Assembly: GCF_964063325.1 (NCBI RefSeq)
Contig: NZ_OZ061315.1
Span: 4,526,001-4,590,000 of the forward strand
Source: Hafnia alvei
GTDB taxonomy: Bacteria > Pseudomonadota > Gammaproteobacteria > Enterobacterales > Enterobacteriaceae
Reading direction: 5' to 3'
DNA: 64,000 nt
Shown here: positions 9,053-16,725 of the stretch, piece by piece
How the letters are laid out: every line of letters starts with the position of its first letter
Numbering within the stretch: position 1 is the first letter of the stretch
Made by a program: the position numbers and the translations under genes
The notes under the pieces: model-generated
Database searches by the model: none
What the model was told of the DNA's origin: nothing
Seen by the model: the letters and a program-made list of their open reading frames with translations, nothing else

Positions 9053-9382
9053 CTACAGGGATGAGCTCTCGACCTGCTGCGGATAAGCACGGTTCCATGC
9101 TTCAAATCCGCCATCGATGCTGTATACCTCTTCAAATCCTTGGTGCAGCAAATACTGCGCTGCGCCACGGCTGCTATTACCGTGATAGCACATCACCATC
9201 ACCGGTGTATCGAATTCATTGTGTTGCATAAAGTTTTGCAGCGTCTCATTGGTTAGATGAAATGCGCCTGCGGCATGCCCAGCGGCATAGCTCTGCGGAT
9301 CGCGAATATCAACCAACACCGTTTCTGGTTGTTGTAACTTTTGCTGTGCCTGCTCAACGGAAATAACGACAAACTGTTCCAT
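9053..9382 (-). CDS. glpE: Thiosulfate sulfurtransferase (single-domain rhodanese)
   Basis: GlpE transfers the sulfane sulfur of thiosulfate to acceptors such as cyanide or thioredoxin in the cytoplasm. The 109 residues form one rhodanese domain, with VLVDIRDPQSYAAGHAAGA near the N terminus and the active-site loop CYHGNSSRG containing Cys65, the same position as in E. coli GlpE. It heads the glpE-glpG-glpR operon; the 273 bases upstream presumably hold the promoter. Confidence 0.97.
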   Translation of the reverse strand: MEQFVVISVEQAQQKLQQPETVLVDIRDPQSYAAGHAAGAFHLTNETLQNFMQHNEFDTPVMVMCYHGNSSRGAAQYLLHQGFEEVYSIDGGFEAWNRAYPQQVESSSL

Positions 9383-9655
9383 AACACCATTCCATTACTG
9401 TATTCAAATTGCCCGTATTGTAACGAACATGTTACTTACAAAAAACCGCATTAAGCATATGGAATTGTTGCTAAAACCGTAGAGTACAACAACCTAAAGA
9501 CCTTCAAGAGATTGCGGTTTTTAGCCAGAAATGCAAGAACAAAACGAGCGATTACGAAAATTCATGGCATTTATTCGCTCATTTTTCGCTTCAACTGCCA
9601 CGCAAAGCAAGATGAAATGCCATAGACTTAAGGGAATAGCATCACAGGAGGTCTT

Positions 9656-10087
9656 ATGAAAAACCTAATACGTGTTGTGCTTCCCGCCCTGTTACTTTCG
9701 CCATTGTCACTTTTTTGCAGTGTAAATGCCTATGCGCAGTCGGCCGTCATACAGCAGCAACAGCAAATGATCCAACAACAGCAACAAGGTTTTCAGAACC
9801 AAAACAACAGCTTCAATCAACAGCAGCTGCGTAATACGCAAACTCAAATCCAGCGAGATAACCAAGCGCAGCAAATACATCAGTTGAATGAAAACATGCG
9901 TCTGAATGCCGATCAGCAATGGCAGAATAACAATCAGCAGCGCATGCTCAACAACCAGAATCGCCAGCAGCGCCAACAGCAGCTGCAACTTAATCAGATG
10001 GATCAGCAGAAAAAAGTGAATAATCAAAGAATGCTGAACCAGCAAAACACCGTGGATCAGAATAGAAAAAATAACGGTGGGCAGTAG
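9656..10087 (+). CDS. yhhA: Gln/Asn-rich periplasmic protein, DUF2756 (YhhA)
   Basis: The 143-residue product starts with a signal peptide (charged start, hydrophobic LPALLLSPLSLF, cleavage probably after NAYA). The rest is low-complexity and very rich in glutamine and asparagine, with runs such as QQQQQMIQQQQQ. In E. coli the DUF2756 gene yhhA lies next to ugpQ, as here, supporting the name. Function is unknown. The composition suggests a coiled or disordered exported protein; glutamine-rich heptads could form a coiled coil. A strong AGGAGGT ribosome site precedes the ATG. Confidence 0.85.
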   Translation: MKNLIRVVLPALLLSPLSLFCSVNAYAQSAVIQQQQQMIQQQQQGFQNQNNSFNQQQLRNTQTQIQRDNQAQQIHQLNENMRLNADQQWQNNNQQRMLNNQNRQQRQQQLQLNQMDQQKKVNNQRMLNQQNTVDQNRKNNGGQ

Positions 10088-10116
10088 GCCGCATAGCTCG
10101 AATACCCCCCTCGCAA

Positions 10117-10209
10117 CCTCCCCCTTTGCAGGGGGAGGAGCAGATCGAGATTCTTACAAACATCGCCGAACGGCTCCCTCCCCTGCGAAGGGGAGGGCTG
10201 GGGTGGGTC
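10117..10209. repeat. REP/BIME-like double-hairpin repeat, copy 2
   Basis: This is a second copy of the element found between glgP and glpD, with the same two hairpins, the same GGAGGAGCAGATCGAG linker start and the same GGGGAGGG-GGGTGGGT end. The middle of the linker differs (ATTCTTACAAACATC here, GGTCTTTCAACCATC in copy 1). It again lies between convergent genes, yhhA and ugpQ. Confidence 0.85.
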
Positions 10210-10220
10210 AGCTCCCCAAT

Positions 10221-10979
10221 TTAAACGGATTCACGGTCTGCGAAATCAGCACCAATCACATCAATTTTATCGGTACAGATGCAGTCAACGCCCCAATCCA
10301 GCAGCAACCGAGCGCGTTTCGGGTTATTCACCGTGTACACCAGAATGCGCAATCCCGCAGCTTTGATATCCGCAACGCGTTCCGCAGTCAGCTCATTGTG
10401 ATCGATATGCAATGAAACGCAGCCTAAGCGCGTGGTTAACGCCAGCCACTCTTCATCCCATGTTTCAAGCAGCAAACCACGTGGTAGTTCAGGAACCGCC
10501 TCTTGCGCCGCGGCCAATGACTCAACCGAAAAAGAGGAGAGCAAAGGCGGAACCGGGTGCGTTGCCCACAGCGTTTTTGCAGCCAGCGCAACCACGCGCC
10601 CTGTTTCACGTTCAACGCCAGTCGTGGGTTTAATCTCAATATTCGCCGCTAGGCCAAATTCACGACAGCGATCGGCAACCTGCGAGAGCAGCGGCAAAGG
10701 TTCGTCGCGAAACGCGCGCCCAAACCAACCTCCGGCATCCAAACTCACCAGTTTTTCCCAAGGCAAATCACCGGCGACGCCCCAACCGTTAGTGGTGCGT
10801 TCCAGATTATCGTCGTGCAGCAAAAAAATTTGCCCATCGGCGCTGAGCTTGGCATCAAACTCAATCATTTTATGCCCATACTCTGCGCCAATATCAATGG
10901 CCGCTAAGGTGTTCTCTGGTGCTAATTTGCCGCCACCGCGGTGGGCGACGATTTTTGGATAGGGCCAATATGTTGTCAT
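10221..10979 (-). CDS. ugpQ: Cytoplasmic glycerophosphodiester phosphodiesterase
   Basis: UgpQ hydrolyses glycerophosphodiesters brought in by the Ugp transporter to glycerol-3-phosphate plus an alcohol. The 252-residue protein has the GDPD signature IVAHRGGGKLAPENTLAAI with catalytic His and Arg, the metal-binding EFDAKLSADGQIFLLHDDNLERTTNG block and ANIEIKPTTG. It has no signal peptide, which distinguishes it from periplasmic GlpQ. It is the last gene of ugpBAECQ, 33 bases after ugpC. Confidence 0.97.
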   Translation of the reverse strand: MTTYWPYPKIVAHRGGGKLAPENTLAAIDIGAEYGHKMIEFDAKLSADGQIFLLHDDNLERTTNGWGVAGDLPWEKLVSLDAGGWFGRAFRDEPLPLLSQVADRCREFGLAANIEIKPTTGVERETGRVVALAAKTLWATHPVPPLLSSFSVESLAAAQEAVPELPRGLLLETWDEEWLALTTRLGCVSLHIDHNELTAERVADIKAAGLRILVYTVNNPKRARLLLDWGVDCICTDKIDVIGADFADRESV

Positions 10980-11012
10980 CTTTTACTCCGCCATAAAGGC
11001 TTCACTTCTGGT

Positions 11013-12089
11013 TCACGGCTCGATGCGCAAACCGGTTGTTATATCGAAGAAATGCAGGTTTTCCTGTGGCAAAATCAATCGCAGCTCACTTCCTGACTCA
11101 GGCAGAATTTGATGCGGCAAACGCAGGATAACGCCGTGTTTGCCCCACTGCCCGTGCGCTAGATTGTCGGCGCCCAGCAGTTCCAGCGTCATTACCGTAA
11201 ACGGGTTTCCGGCTTCTGCTTCAGCCGCACGACGCAGATGTTCAGGGCGAATACCCAGCGTCAGCGTTTGCCCTGCCAGCTTGCTCAATGGTTGCTCTAA
11301 GCGCAGCTGCGGGCCATTGTTAACCTCGAAAGTCTGTCCGTCTGCACTAATCTGACCATCAAGCAGGTTCATCGCCGGCGATCCCATAAAACCTGCGACA
11401 AAACGACTGGCTGGGCGATGATAAATCTCGGTCGGCGTTCCTATCTGCTCAGCGACGCCCTTATTAAGCACGATCACGCGCTGAGCGAGCGTCATGGCCT
11501 CAACCTGATCATGCGTCACATACAGGCTGGTCGTTTTTAAGCGGCGGTGCAACTGTTGCAGCTCAAGGCGCATCTGAACGCGCAGTTTTGCATCAAGATT
11601 GGATAACGGCTCATCAAACAGGAATACCGCCGGCTCACGCACGATTGCCCGCCCCATCGCGACTCGCTGGCGTTGCCCGCCGGACAACTCGCTTGGCTTG
11701 CGGTTTAATAGCGGCTCGAGCTCGAGAATGGCCGCCACTTCTTCTACCTTGGTGCGAATGAGTTCTTTGCCCAAGCCGCGAATTTTCAGGCCGTAGGCCA
11801 TATTATCGAATACGCTCATGTGCGGATAAAGCGCATAGTTTTGGAACACCATCGCCACGCCGCGATCTTTAGGTTCCTTATGGGTCACGCGGTCGTCATC
11901 GATATAGATATCACCACCGGTCGTTTCTTCAAGTCCGGCGACCATCCGCAACAGCGTCGATTTCCCACAGCCAGACGGACCCACCATCACGATGAACTCG
12001 CCGTCGGCAACATCCAAATCGATACCTTTGATTATCGCATTCTTGCCGTCATAGCTTTTGCTAACGGTCTGTAATTTTAAACGTGCCAT
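11013..12089 (-). CDS. ugpC: sn-Glycerol-3-phosphate ABC transporter, ATP-binding subunit
   Basis: This is the ATPase of the UgpBAEC importer. It has Walker A GPSGCGKSTLLRMVAG, Q-loop VFQNYALYPHMSV, signature LSGGQRQRVAMGRAIV, Walker B VFLFDEPLSNLDA and the switch histidine in YVTHDQ. The C-terminal third is the TOBE/regulatory domain typical of the MalK/UgpC group (TLGIRPEHLR). At 358 residues it is close to the E. coli 356. It follows ugpE with a four-base gap. Confidence 0.97.
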   Translation of the reverse strand: MARLKLQTVSKSYDGKNAIIKGIDLDVADGEFIVMVGPSGCGKSTLLRMVAGLEETTGGDIYIDDDRVTHKEPKDRGVAMVFQNYALYPHMSVFDNMAYGLKIRGLGKELIRTKVEEVAAILELEPLLNRKPSELSGGQRQRVAMGRAIVREPAVFLFDEPLSNLDAKLRVQMRLELQQLHRRLKTTSLYVTHDQVEAMTLAQRVIVLNKGVAEQIGTPTEIYHRPASRFVAGFMGSPAMNLLDGQISADGQTFEVNNGPQLRLEQPLSKLAGQTLTLGIRPEHLRRAAEAEAGNPFTVMTLELLGADNLAHGQWGKHGVILRLPHQILPESGSELRLILPQENLHFFDITTGLRIEP

Positions 12090-12093
12090 TCAG

Positions 12094-12939
12094 TTATTTC
12101 TCGCTATCAACCAGACCACGGACGAACCAGCGCTGCATACCCAATACCACCAACAGCGGAGGTAATAGCGTCATCAGCAATGCGGCCATCACAAGTTGCC
12201 ACTGCGTTGCGCTCTCTCCACTCGAGATGGCGCTTTTAATGCCGGCGACCGCCGTTCCCATTGAGGGATCGCTGGTTATCAGCAGCGGCCAAAGATATTG
12301 ATTCCACCCATAGATAAACGTAATGACAAACAGCGCCGCTAAATTCGTTTTAGAAAGAGGGAACAGCACATCGCGGAAAAAACGCATCGGCCCAGCACCA
12401 TCGATACGCGCAGCCTCTAGCAGCTCATGCGGCAGCGTCATAAAAAACTGTCGGAATAAAAACGTTGCGGTTGCCGAAGCCATCAGCGGCAGCGTTAATC
12501 CCGTGTAGCTATCCATCAGATTTAGGTTTGCCATCACTTCAACCGTGGGAAAAATCCTCACCTCGACCGGCAACATTAACGTGATGAATATCAACCAGAA
12601 AAACAGGTTACGCAATGGGAAACGGAAATAGACAATCGCAAATGCGGAAAGCATTGAGACCGTAATTTTCCCCACCGTAATCACGAGCGCCATAATAAAG
12701 CTATTCATCAACTGAATACCAAATGGTGCTCCGGCGCTGCCTACCCCCTGATGCCAAACCTGCGAAACGTTATGCCACAGCCGTGAGCCGGGGAGCAGCG
12801 TCATTGGCACATCAAACACCTGTTGCTTATCGAGCGTTGCGGCAACAAACGCCACATACAGCGGGAATAAAATCACCATCACGCCCAACACCAGCATAAT
12901 GTGACAAAACACATCTAAGCCTTTGCGGTTCTCAATCAT
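12094..12939 (-). CDS. ugpE: sn-Glycerol-3-phosphate ABC transporter, permease UgpE
   Basis: An inner-membrane permease of 281 residues with six hydrophobic segments. The EAA motif that docks the ATPase is visible as ELLEAARIDGAGPMRFFRDVLFPL. It overlaps ugpA by four bases (ATGA), implying coupled translation, and pairs with UgpA to form the heterodimeric channel. Confidence 0.97.
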   Translation of the reverse strand: MIENRKGLDVFCHIMLVLGVMVILFPLYVAFVAATLDKQQVFDVPMTLLPGSRLWHNVSQVWHQGVGSAGAPFGIQLMNSFIMALVITVGKITVSMLSAFAIVYFRFPLRNLFFWLIFITLMLPVEVRIFPTVEVMANLNLMDSYTGLTLPLMASATATFLFRQFFMTLPHELLEAARIDGAGPMRFFRDVLFPLSKTNLAALFVITFIYGWNQYLWPLLITSDPSMGTAVAGIKSAISSGESATQWQLVMAALLMTLLPPLLVVLGMQRWFVRGLVDSEK

Positions 12940-13823
12940 TGGTAACGTACCTTACGCTCAACGTAGCGGAATTGGATCAGGGTTAACGCAATGACCATCA
13001 GCATCAGAACCACCGACTGCGCCGCTGAACTGGAAAGATCGAGCCCCGCAAATCCTTCACGGTAGATTTTATAAATCAGCGTCGTTGTGGATTGCCCTGG
13101 CCCACCGCCGGTCGCGGCATCAATAACCGGAAAGGTGTCGAAGAAGGCGTAAACCAGATTAACCACCAGCAAGAAGAAACTCACCGGAGAAATCAAGGGC
13201 ACTACAATGTGGAAGAAACGGCGAATCGGCCCCGCACCATCGATAGCGGCAGCTTCGAGCAAAGACTTAGGCACCGACTGTAATGCAGCAAGGAAAAACA
13301 AGAAGTTATAACTTACCTGTTTCCACACCGAGGCCAGCACCACCAAAAACATGGCCTGACCGCTATTTTGCGCATGGTTCCAGTTATAGCCCATCGCACC
13401 AAGAAAATGTGATACCAGCCCCAGCCCCGGATTAAACAAAAACATCCACAGCACGGCGGCGATAGTGGGCGCAACAGCGTAAGGCAAGATAAACAAGGTT
13501 TGATAAATACGGCGACCGCGCAACACATGATTCACCAGCGCGGCAAAAAATAGCGACAGCACTAATCCAAAAAAAGTGACCAGACCACTAAACCATAGCG
13601 TGGTGCGAAACGCGGCCAAATAGTAGGGGTCATGCCAAAGCGAAACAAAGTTTTGCCAACCGACAAACTCACTGGAAAGGCCGAAAGGATCGAGACTTTG
13701 CACCGAATACCACAGCGCTTCACTCGCAGGCCACAGGAAGAAAATCGCGGTGATTAAAAGCTGTGGAGCCATCAGCGCATAGGGCAACCAGCTGCATTTA
13801 AACGTGGGAGTTAGGGAACTCAT
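12936..13823 (-). CDS. ugpA: sn-Glycerol-3-phosphate ABC transporter, permease UgpA
   Basis: A 295-residue inner-membrane permease, the same length as E. coli UgpA. The EAA loop reads SLLEAAAIDGAGPIRRFFHI, and the first membrane helix follows YALMAPQLLITAIFFLWPA. It sits between the binding-protein gene ugpB and ugpE; the 88-base gap after ugpB is the largest in the operon. Confidence 0.97.
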   Translation of the reverse strand: MSSLTPTFKCSWLPYALMAPQLLITAIFFLWPASEALWYSVQSLDPFGLSSEFVGWQNFVSLWHDPYYLAAFRTTLWFSGLVTFFGLVLSLFFAALVNHVLRGRRIYQTLFILPYAVAPTIAAVLWMFLFNPGLGLVSHFLGAMGYNWNHAQNSGQAMFLVVLASVWKQVSYNFLFFLAALQSVPKSLLEAAAIDGAGPIRRFFHIVVPLISPVSFFLLVVNLVYAFFDTFPVIDAATGGGPGQSTTTLIYKIYREGFAGLDLSSSAAQSVVLMLMVIALTLIQFRYVERKVRYQ

Positions 13824-13911
13824 AACACCTCAAAATTTGCTACCAGATACAGACACCAGCCAATCGCCCCATCTCTAAGGCGATTGGCAAGGTAGAACAA
13901 AACTACTTCAA

Positions 13912-15234
13912 CTACTTCGCCGATTTTTCAAAGCGCTCTAACAGCTGGTTGCCGCGTAATACCGCTTCATCCAGCGCCTGCTGTGGCGTTTTCTTACCGG
14001 TCCAAACGCCCTCAAGCTCTTCATCAACCACGGTACGAATTTGCGGCATATTGCCTAAACGTACGCCCTTGGTGAACGCCAACGGCGGCTTGTTCAGCAT
14101 TTGTCGCGTGGCAACATCTGCGCCCGGATTTTTATCGTAGAAGCCCTGCTGTTTGGTCAGCTCATAGGCCGCCGTCGTGATCGGCAGATAGCCGGTTTTT
14201 TGATGCCATTCGGCGGCAATCTCTGGCTTGGCTAAGAATTGGAAGAACTCCGCTACGCCTTTGTAAGTCTCAGGCTTCTTGCCGTTCATCACCCACAGGC
14301 TAGCACCGCCGATAATGGCATTTTGCGGAGCACCTTTTGCATCGGCGTCGTAGGGCATAAAGGCCACGCCGTAGTTAAATTTGGCATACTGTTTAATGTT
14401 GGCCAGCGACCCGGAAGAACCGGTCATCATGGCGCAATCACCGTTATAGAATTTAGCCGTTGGCTCATCTTTACGGCCAAAGTAGCTGAAATCGCCTTTT
14501 TTGAGCATGTCTGACAGCAACTGAATATGCTTCACCTGCAACGGCTTATTAAATTCCAAGCGTGCCGATGGGCCACCAAATCCGTTGTTTTCAGTGGCAA
14601 AAGGAACACCATTCCACGCGCTGAAGTTTTCTAACTGTACCCAGCCCTGCCAGCCAGACGCATATCCGCAGCTCATGCCGCTCGCGCGTAGCTTCGCCGC
14701 ATCGGCTGCCAGCGCCTGCCACGTTTTTGGCGGCTCATCCGGATTTAACCCGGCTTTTTTAAACGCGTCTTTGTTGTAGTAGAGAACCGGCGTTGAACTG
14801 TTGAACGGCTGAGAAAGAAGCTGCCCGCTGGCATTATCAGCGTAGTAACCGGCTACGGTTGGAACAAACTGGGACTCGTCGAACGGAATACCCGCATCTT
14901 TGAAGACCTGATAGACCGGCTTAACCGCCTGTTTAGCCTGCATCATGGTGGCCGTGCCGACTTCATAAACCTGTAAGATTGCCGGCGCTTTACCCGCACG
15001 GAAAGCGGCGATCCCCGCCGCTAGGCTTTGCTCATAGTCGCCCTTGTAAACTGGCACCACTTTGTATTCATTTTGAGATTGGTTAAAACGCTGAGCAAGG
15101 CTATCGACCTCAGTACCGAGCTCCGCCTCCATCGAATGCCAGAAGGGAATTTCAGTGACCGCCAACGCCGGAGCGCTGAGGCAAAACGTGACCGCCAAGC
15201 TACAGATGCTGCGTTTTATTGTCTTATTCATCAT
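13912..15234 (-). CDS. ugpB: sn-Glycerol-3-phosphate-binding periplasmic protein
   Basis: UgpB captures glycerol-3-phosphate and glycerophosphocholine in the periplasm. The ATG chosen (second codon also ATG) follows GGGGA at good spacing and gives a classical signal peptide (MMNKTIKRSICSLAVTFCLS-APALA) and 440 residues, against 438 in E. coli; the frame stays open upstream but shows no homology there. Family landmarks include EIPFWHSMEAELGTEVDSLA, LQVYEVGTATMMQAKQAVKP and GYASGWQGWVQLENFSAWNG. A multi-unit Pho box lies 85-139 bases upstream, so phosphate starvation control through PhoB is likely. Confidence 0.97.
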   Translation of the reverse strand: MMNKTIKRSICSLAVTFCLSAPALAVTEIPFWHSMEAELGTEVDSLAQRFNQSQNEYKVVPVYKGDYEQSLAAGIAAFRAGKAPAILQVYEVGTATMMQAKQAVKPVYQVFKDAGIPFDESQFVPTVAGYYADNASGQLLSQPFNSSTPVLYYNKDAFKKAGLNPDEPPKTWQALAADAAKLRASGMSCGYASGWQGWVQLENFSAWNGVPFATENNGFGGPSARLEFNKPLQVKHIQLLSDMLKKGDFSYFGRKDEPTAKFYNGDCAMMTGSSGSLANIKQYAKFNYGVAFMPYDADAKGAPQNAIIGGASLWVMNGKKPETYKGVAEFFQFLAKPEIAAEWHQKTGYLPITTAAYELTKQQGFYDKNPGADVATRQMLNKPPLAFTKGVRLGNMPQIRTVVDEELEGVWTGKKTPQQALDEAVLRGNQLLERFEKSAK

Positions 15235-15318
15235 GCTAAATCCCCGTCGAATGAGTGTTATCACCGTAAATGTTGAGTGATAAAGAACGTCTGATTTTCG
15301 GGATGTACCATGACATGC

Positions 15319-15373
15319 GCGTATGACAGAAAAATAACCGATAGGTGAAGGAAATATGACGGAGGGATGACGG
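15319..15373 (-). promoter_or_regulatory. Pho box array upstream of ugpB
   Basis: Read on the minus strand, five consecutive 11-base units occur in register: CCGTCATCCCT, CCGTCATATTT, CCTTCACCTAT, CGGTTATTTTT and CTGTCATACGC. The Pho box consensus is 11-base-spaced CTGTCAT-like repeats. Units 1, 2 and 5 match best; 3 and 4 are weaker. E. coli ugpB is a PhoB-activated gene, so this is the expected activator site. Confidence 0.8.
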
Positions 15374-15387
15374 TGAAACGCGCGTTC

Positions 15388-15441
15388 TATACCCAAAATA
15401 ATTGGAGTAGCGTCGAAGCTGCTTCAAGTATGGGGGGTATA
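15388..15441. repeat. Shortened copy of a TACCC/GGGTA-ended palindromic element
   Basis: The segment begins TATACCCAAAATAATTGGAGT and ends GCTTCAAGTATGGGGGGTATA. Both ends resemble those of the ~123-base palindromic element upstream of the GntP-family permease gene (TACCCTAGATAATTCGAGTT ... AACTTGAAGTATCACGGGTA), but the centre is missing. It looks like an internally deleted relic. Confidence 0.7.
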
Positions 15442-15505
15442 ACTTGGTTTGAATAGTGGAGAACGCTATACTGGCTAAAAGGTCAGCAGTTTTGGAGTTA
15501 ACATC

Positions 15506-15697
15506 ATGCAGAAAAAACTCTCCCCTATCGTTTCAGAGTTTGAAACTCAGGAACAAGCAGATAGCTACGAGCATTGGTTTAAAGCGAAAGTAGAAGCATC
15601 AATGGATAATAATCGTGCCAGATTACCTCATGATGAAGTCATGGCAGGCGCACGTAAAATCATTGCTGAAGCCAAAGCTAAAAGGAAATTAGCCTAA
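15506..15697 (+). CDS. PaaA2-like antitoxin
   Basis: A 63-residue acidic/basic protein without cysteines. The core LSPIVSEFETQEQADSYEHW, then FKAKVEAS and LPHDEVMAGARKIIAEAKAK, resembles the PaaA/PaaA2 antitoxin family (partner of ParE2 toxins in E. coli O157). The stop codon overlaps the ATG of a ParE2-like toxin gene (TAATG). No PaaR-type regulator gene is seen upstream. Because the toxin is interrupted, this antitoxin may persist alone. Family assignment is from recalled sequence patterns. Confidence 0.75.
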   Translation: MQKKLSPIVSEFETQEQADSYEHWFKAKVEASMDNNRARLPHDEVMAGARKIIAEAKAKRKLA

Positions 15698-15972
15698 TGC
15701 TAACCGTCAAATGGACTGACGATGCCATACACGATTTATATACCCTGATAGCTTTCGTTGCCGAGCAAAATCCTTTTGCTGCCGAAGCTTTAATGCAACG
15801 AATTGATGACGCGATATTACCTGCTGCCGAACATCCCTATTTGTTTCGATCTGGTCGGGTATTAGGAACCTGAGAAATCGTTGCACATCCCAACTATATT
15901 GTGGTTTATCAGATAACCATCGACAGCATTGAAGTATTATCTGTTCTTCATTCTCGACAAGAATATCCTTAA
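15697..15972 (+). pseudogene. ParE2/RelE-family toxin interrupted by an in-frame TGA
   Basis: Translation from the ATG overlapping the antitoxin stop gives MLTVKWTDDAIHDLYTLIAF and, later, EHPYLFRSGRVLGT, then TGA at 15871-15873, then in the same frame EIVAHPNYIVVYQI and a normal ending SVLHSRQEYP. ParE2-type toxins have R or a similar residue just before ELV/EIV-AHPNYI, so a CGA-to-TGA change at codon 59 explains the stop. The lost C-terminal third holds most of the conserved core, so the toxin is probably inactive. No selenocysteine-type hairpin follows the TGA. Confidence 0.85.
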
Positions 15973-16021
15973 GCTTTACGCAGCGTCCATGCTGCTATGT
16001 TCATATCGAGATCCCAGCGCT

Positions 16022-16723
16022 CTACCCGCCCAAATACGCACTACGTACGGCGCTGTTTGCTAACAGTGCTGAACCGCTGTCTTCCAGCACCACGTGGCCG
16101 TTTTCCAGCACATAGCCGCGATCGGCCAGTTTGAGCGCCTGATTGGCATTTTGTTCGACCAGAAATATGGTCATACCCTCTTCGCGCAGCTGCTGAATGG
16201 TATCGAAAATTTGCAGAATGATGATAGGCGCAAGGCCCAGCGACGGCTCATCGAGCAGCAACAGCTTAGGCTGACTCATCAACGCTCGCCCTATTGCCAG
16301 CATCTGTTGTTCACCGCCGGACATGGTACCTGCGCGCTGTATCCGGCGTTCATGCAAACGGGGGAATAGATCATAAACGCGCGCAATGCGCTCTTGATAC
16401 TGGTGTCGGTCGGCAAAGAATCCGCCCATCGCCAAGTTCTCTTCAACCGTCATACGCGAGAATACCCGACGACCTTCCGGCACAATCGCTATTGCCTCGC
16501 GCATAATACGGGCCGTCTGCCAGTCGGTGATGTCTTGCCCAAGAAAATTGATACGCCCCGAGGTCGCTCGCGGCTCACCGCATAACGTACCCAACAGCGT
16601 CGTTTTTCCTGCACCGTTTGCGCCGATGAGCGTAACGATTTCACCTTTCTGGATCTGAATGCTGACGTTGTGCAGCGCCTGAATTTTCCCATAATGGGCT
16701 GAGACATTATCTAAAGTCAGCAT
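16022..16723 (-). CDS. livF: Branched-chain amino acid ABC transporter ATPase LivF
   Basis: One of two ATPases of the LIV importer. The 233-residue protein has Walker A GANGAGKTTLLGTLCG, the HAAT-type NIVPEG/AIVPEGRRVFSRMTVEENL segment, signature MSGGEQQMLAIGRALM and Walker B LLLLDEPSLGLAP. It ends the livKHMGF operon, two bases after livG, and the remnant toxin-antitoxin pair lies convergent beyond it. Confidence 0.97.
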   Translation of the reverse strand: MLTLDNVSAHYGKIQALHNVSIQIQKGEIVTLIGANGAGKTTLLGTLCGEPRATSGRINFLGQDITDWQTARIMREAIAIVPEGRRVFSRMTVEENLAMGGFFADRHQYQERIARVYDLFPRLHERRIQRAGTMSGGEQQMLAIGRALMSQPKLLLLDEPSLGLAPIIILQIFDTIQQLREEGMTIFLVEQNANQALKLADRGYVLENGHVVLEDSGSALLANSAVRSAYLGG

Positions 16724-16725
16724 AG

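Noticed and set aside
9707..10045. Minus-strand leucine-rich 112-residue open frame opposite yhhA
   Set aside because: It is the complement of CAG/CAA codons in the Gln-rich gene, starts without a ribosome site and has no protein-like composition.
15871..15873. TGA in the ParE2-like toxin as a selenocysteine codon
   Set aside because: No hairpin with SECIS features follows, and relatives have arginine here, so a nonsense mutation is simpler.
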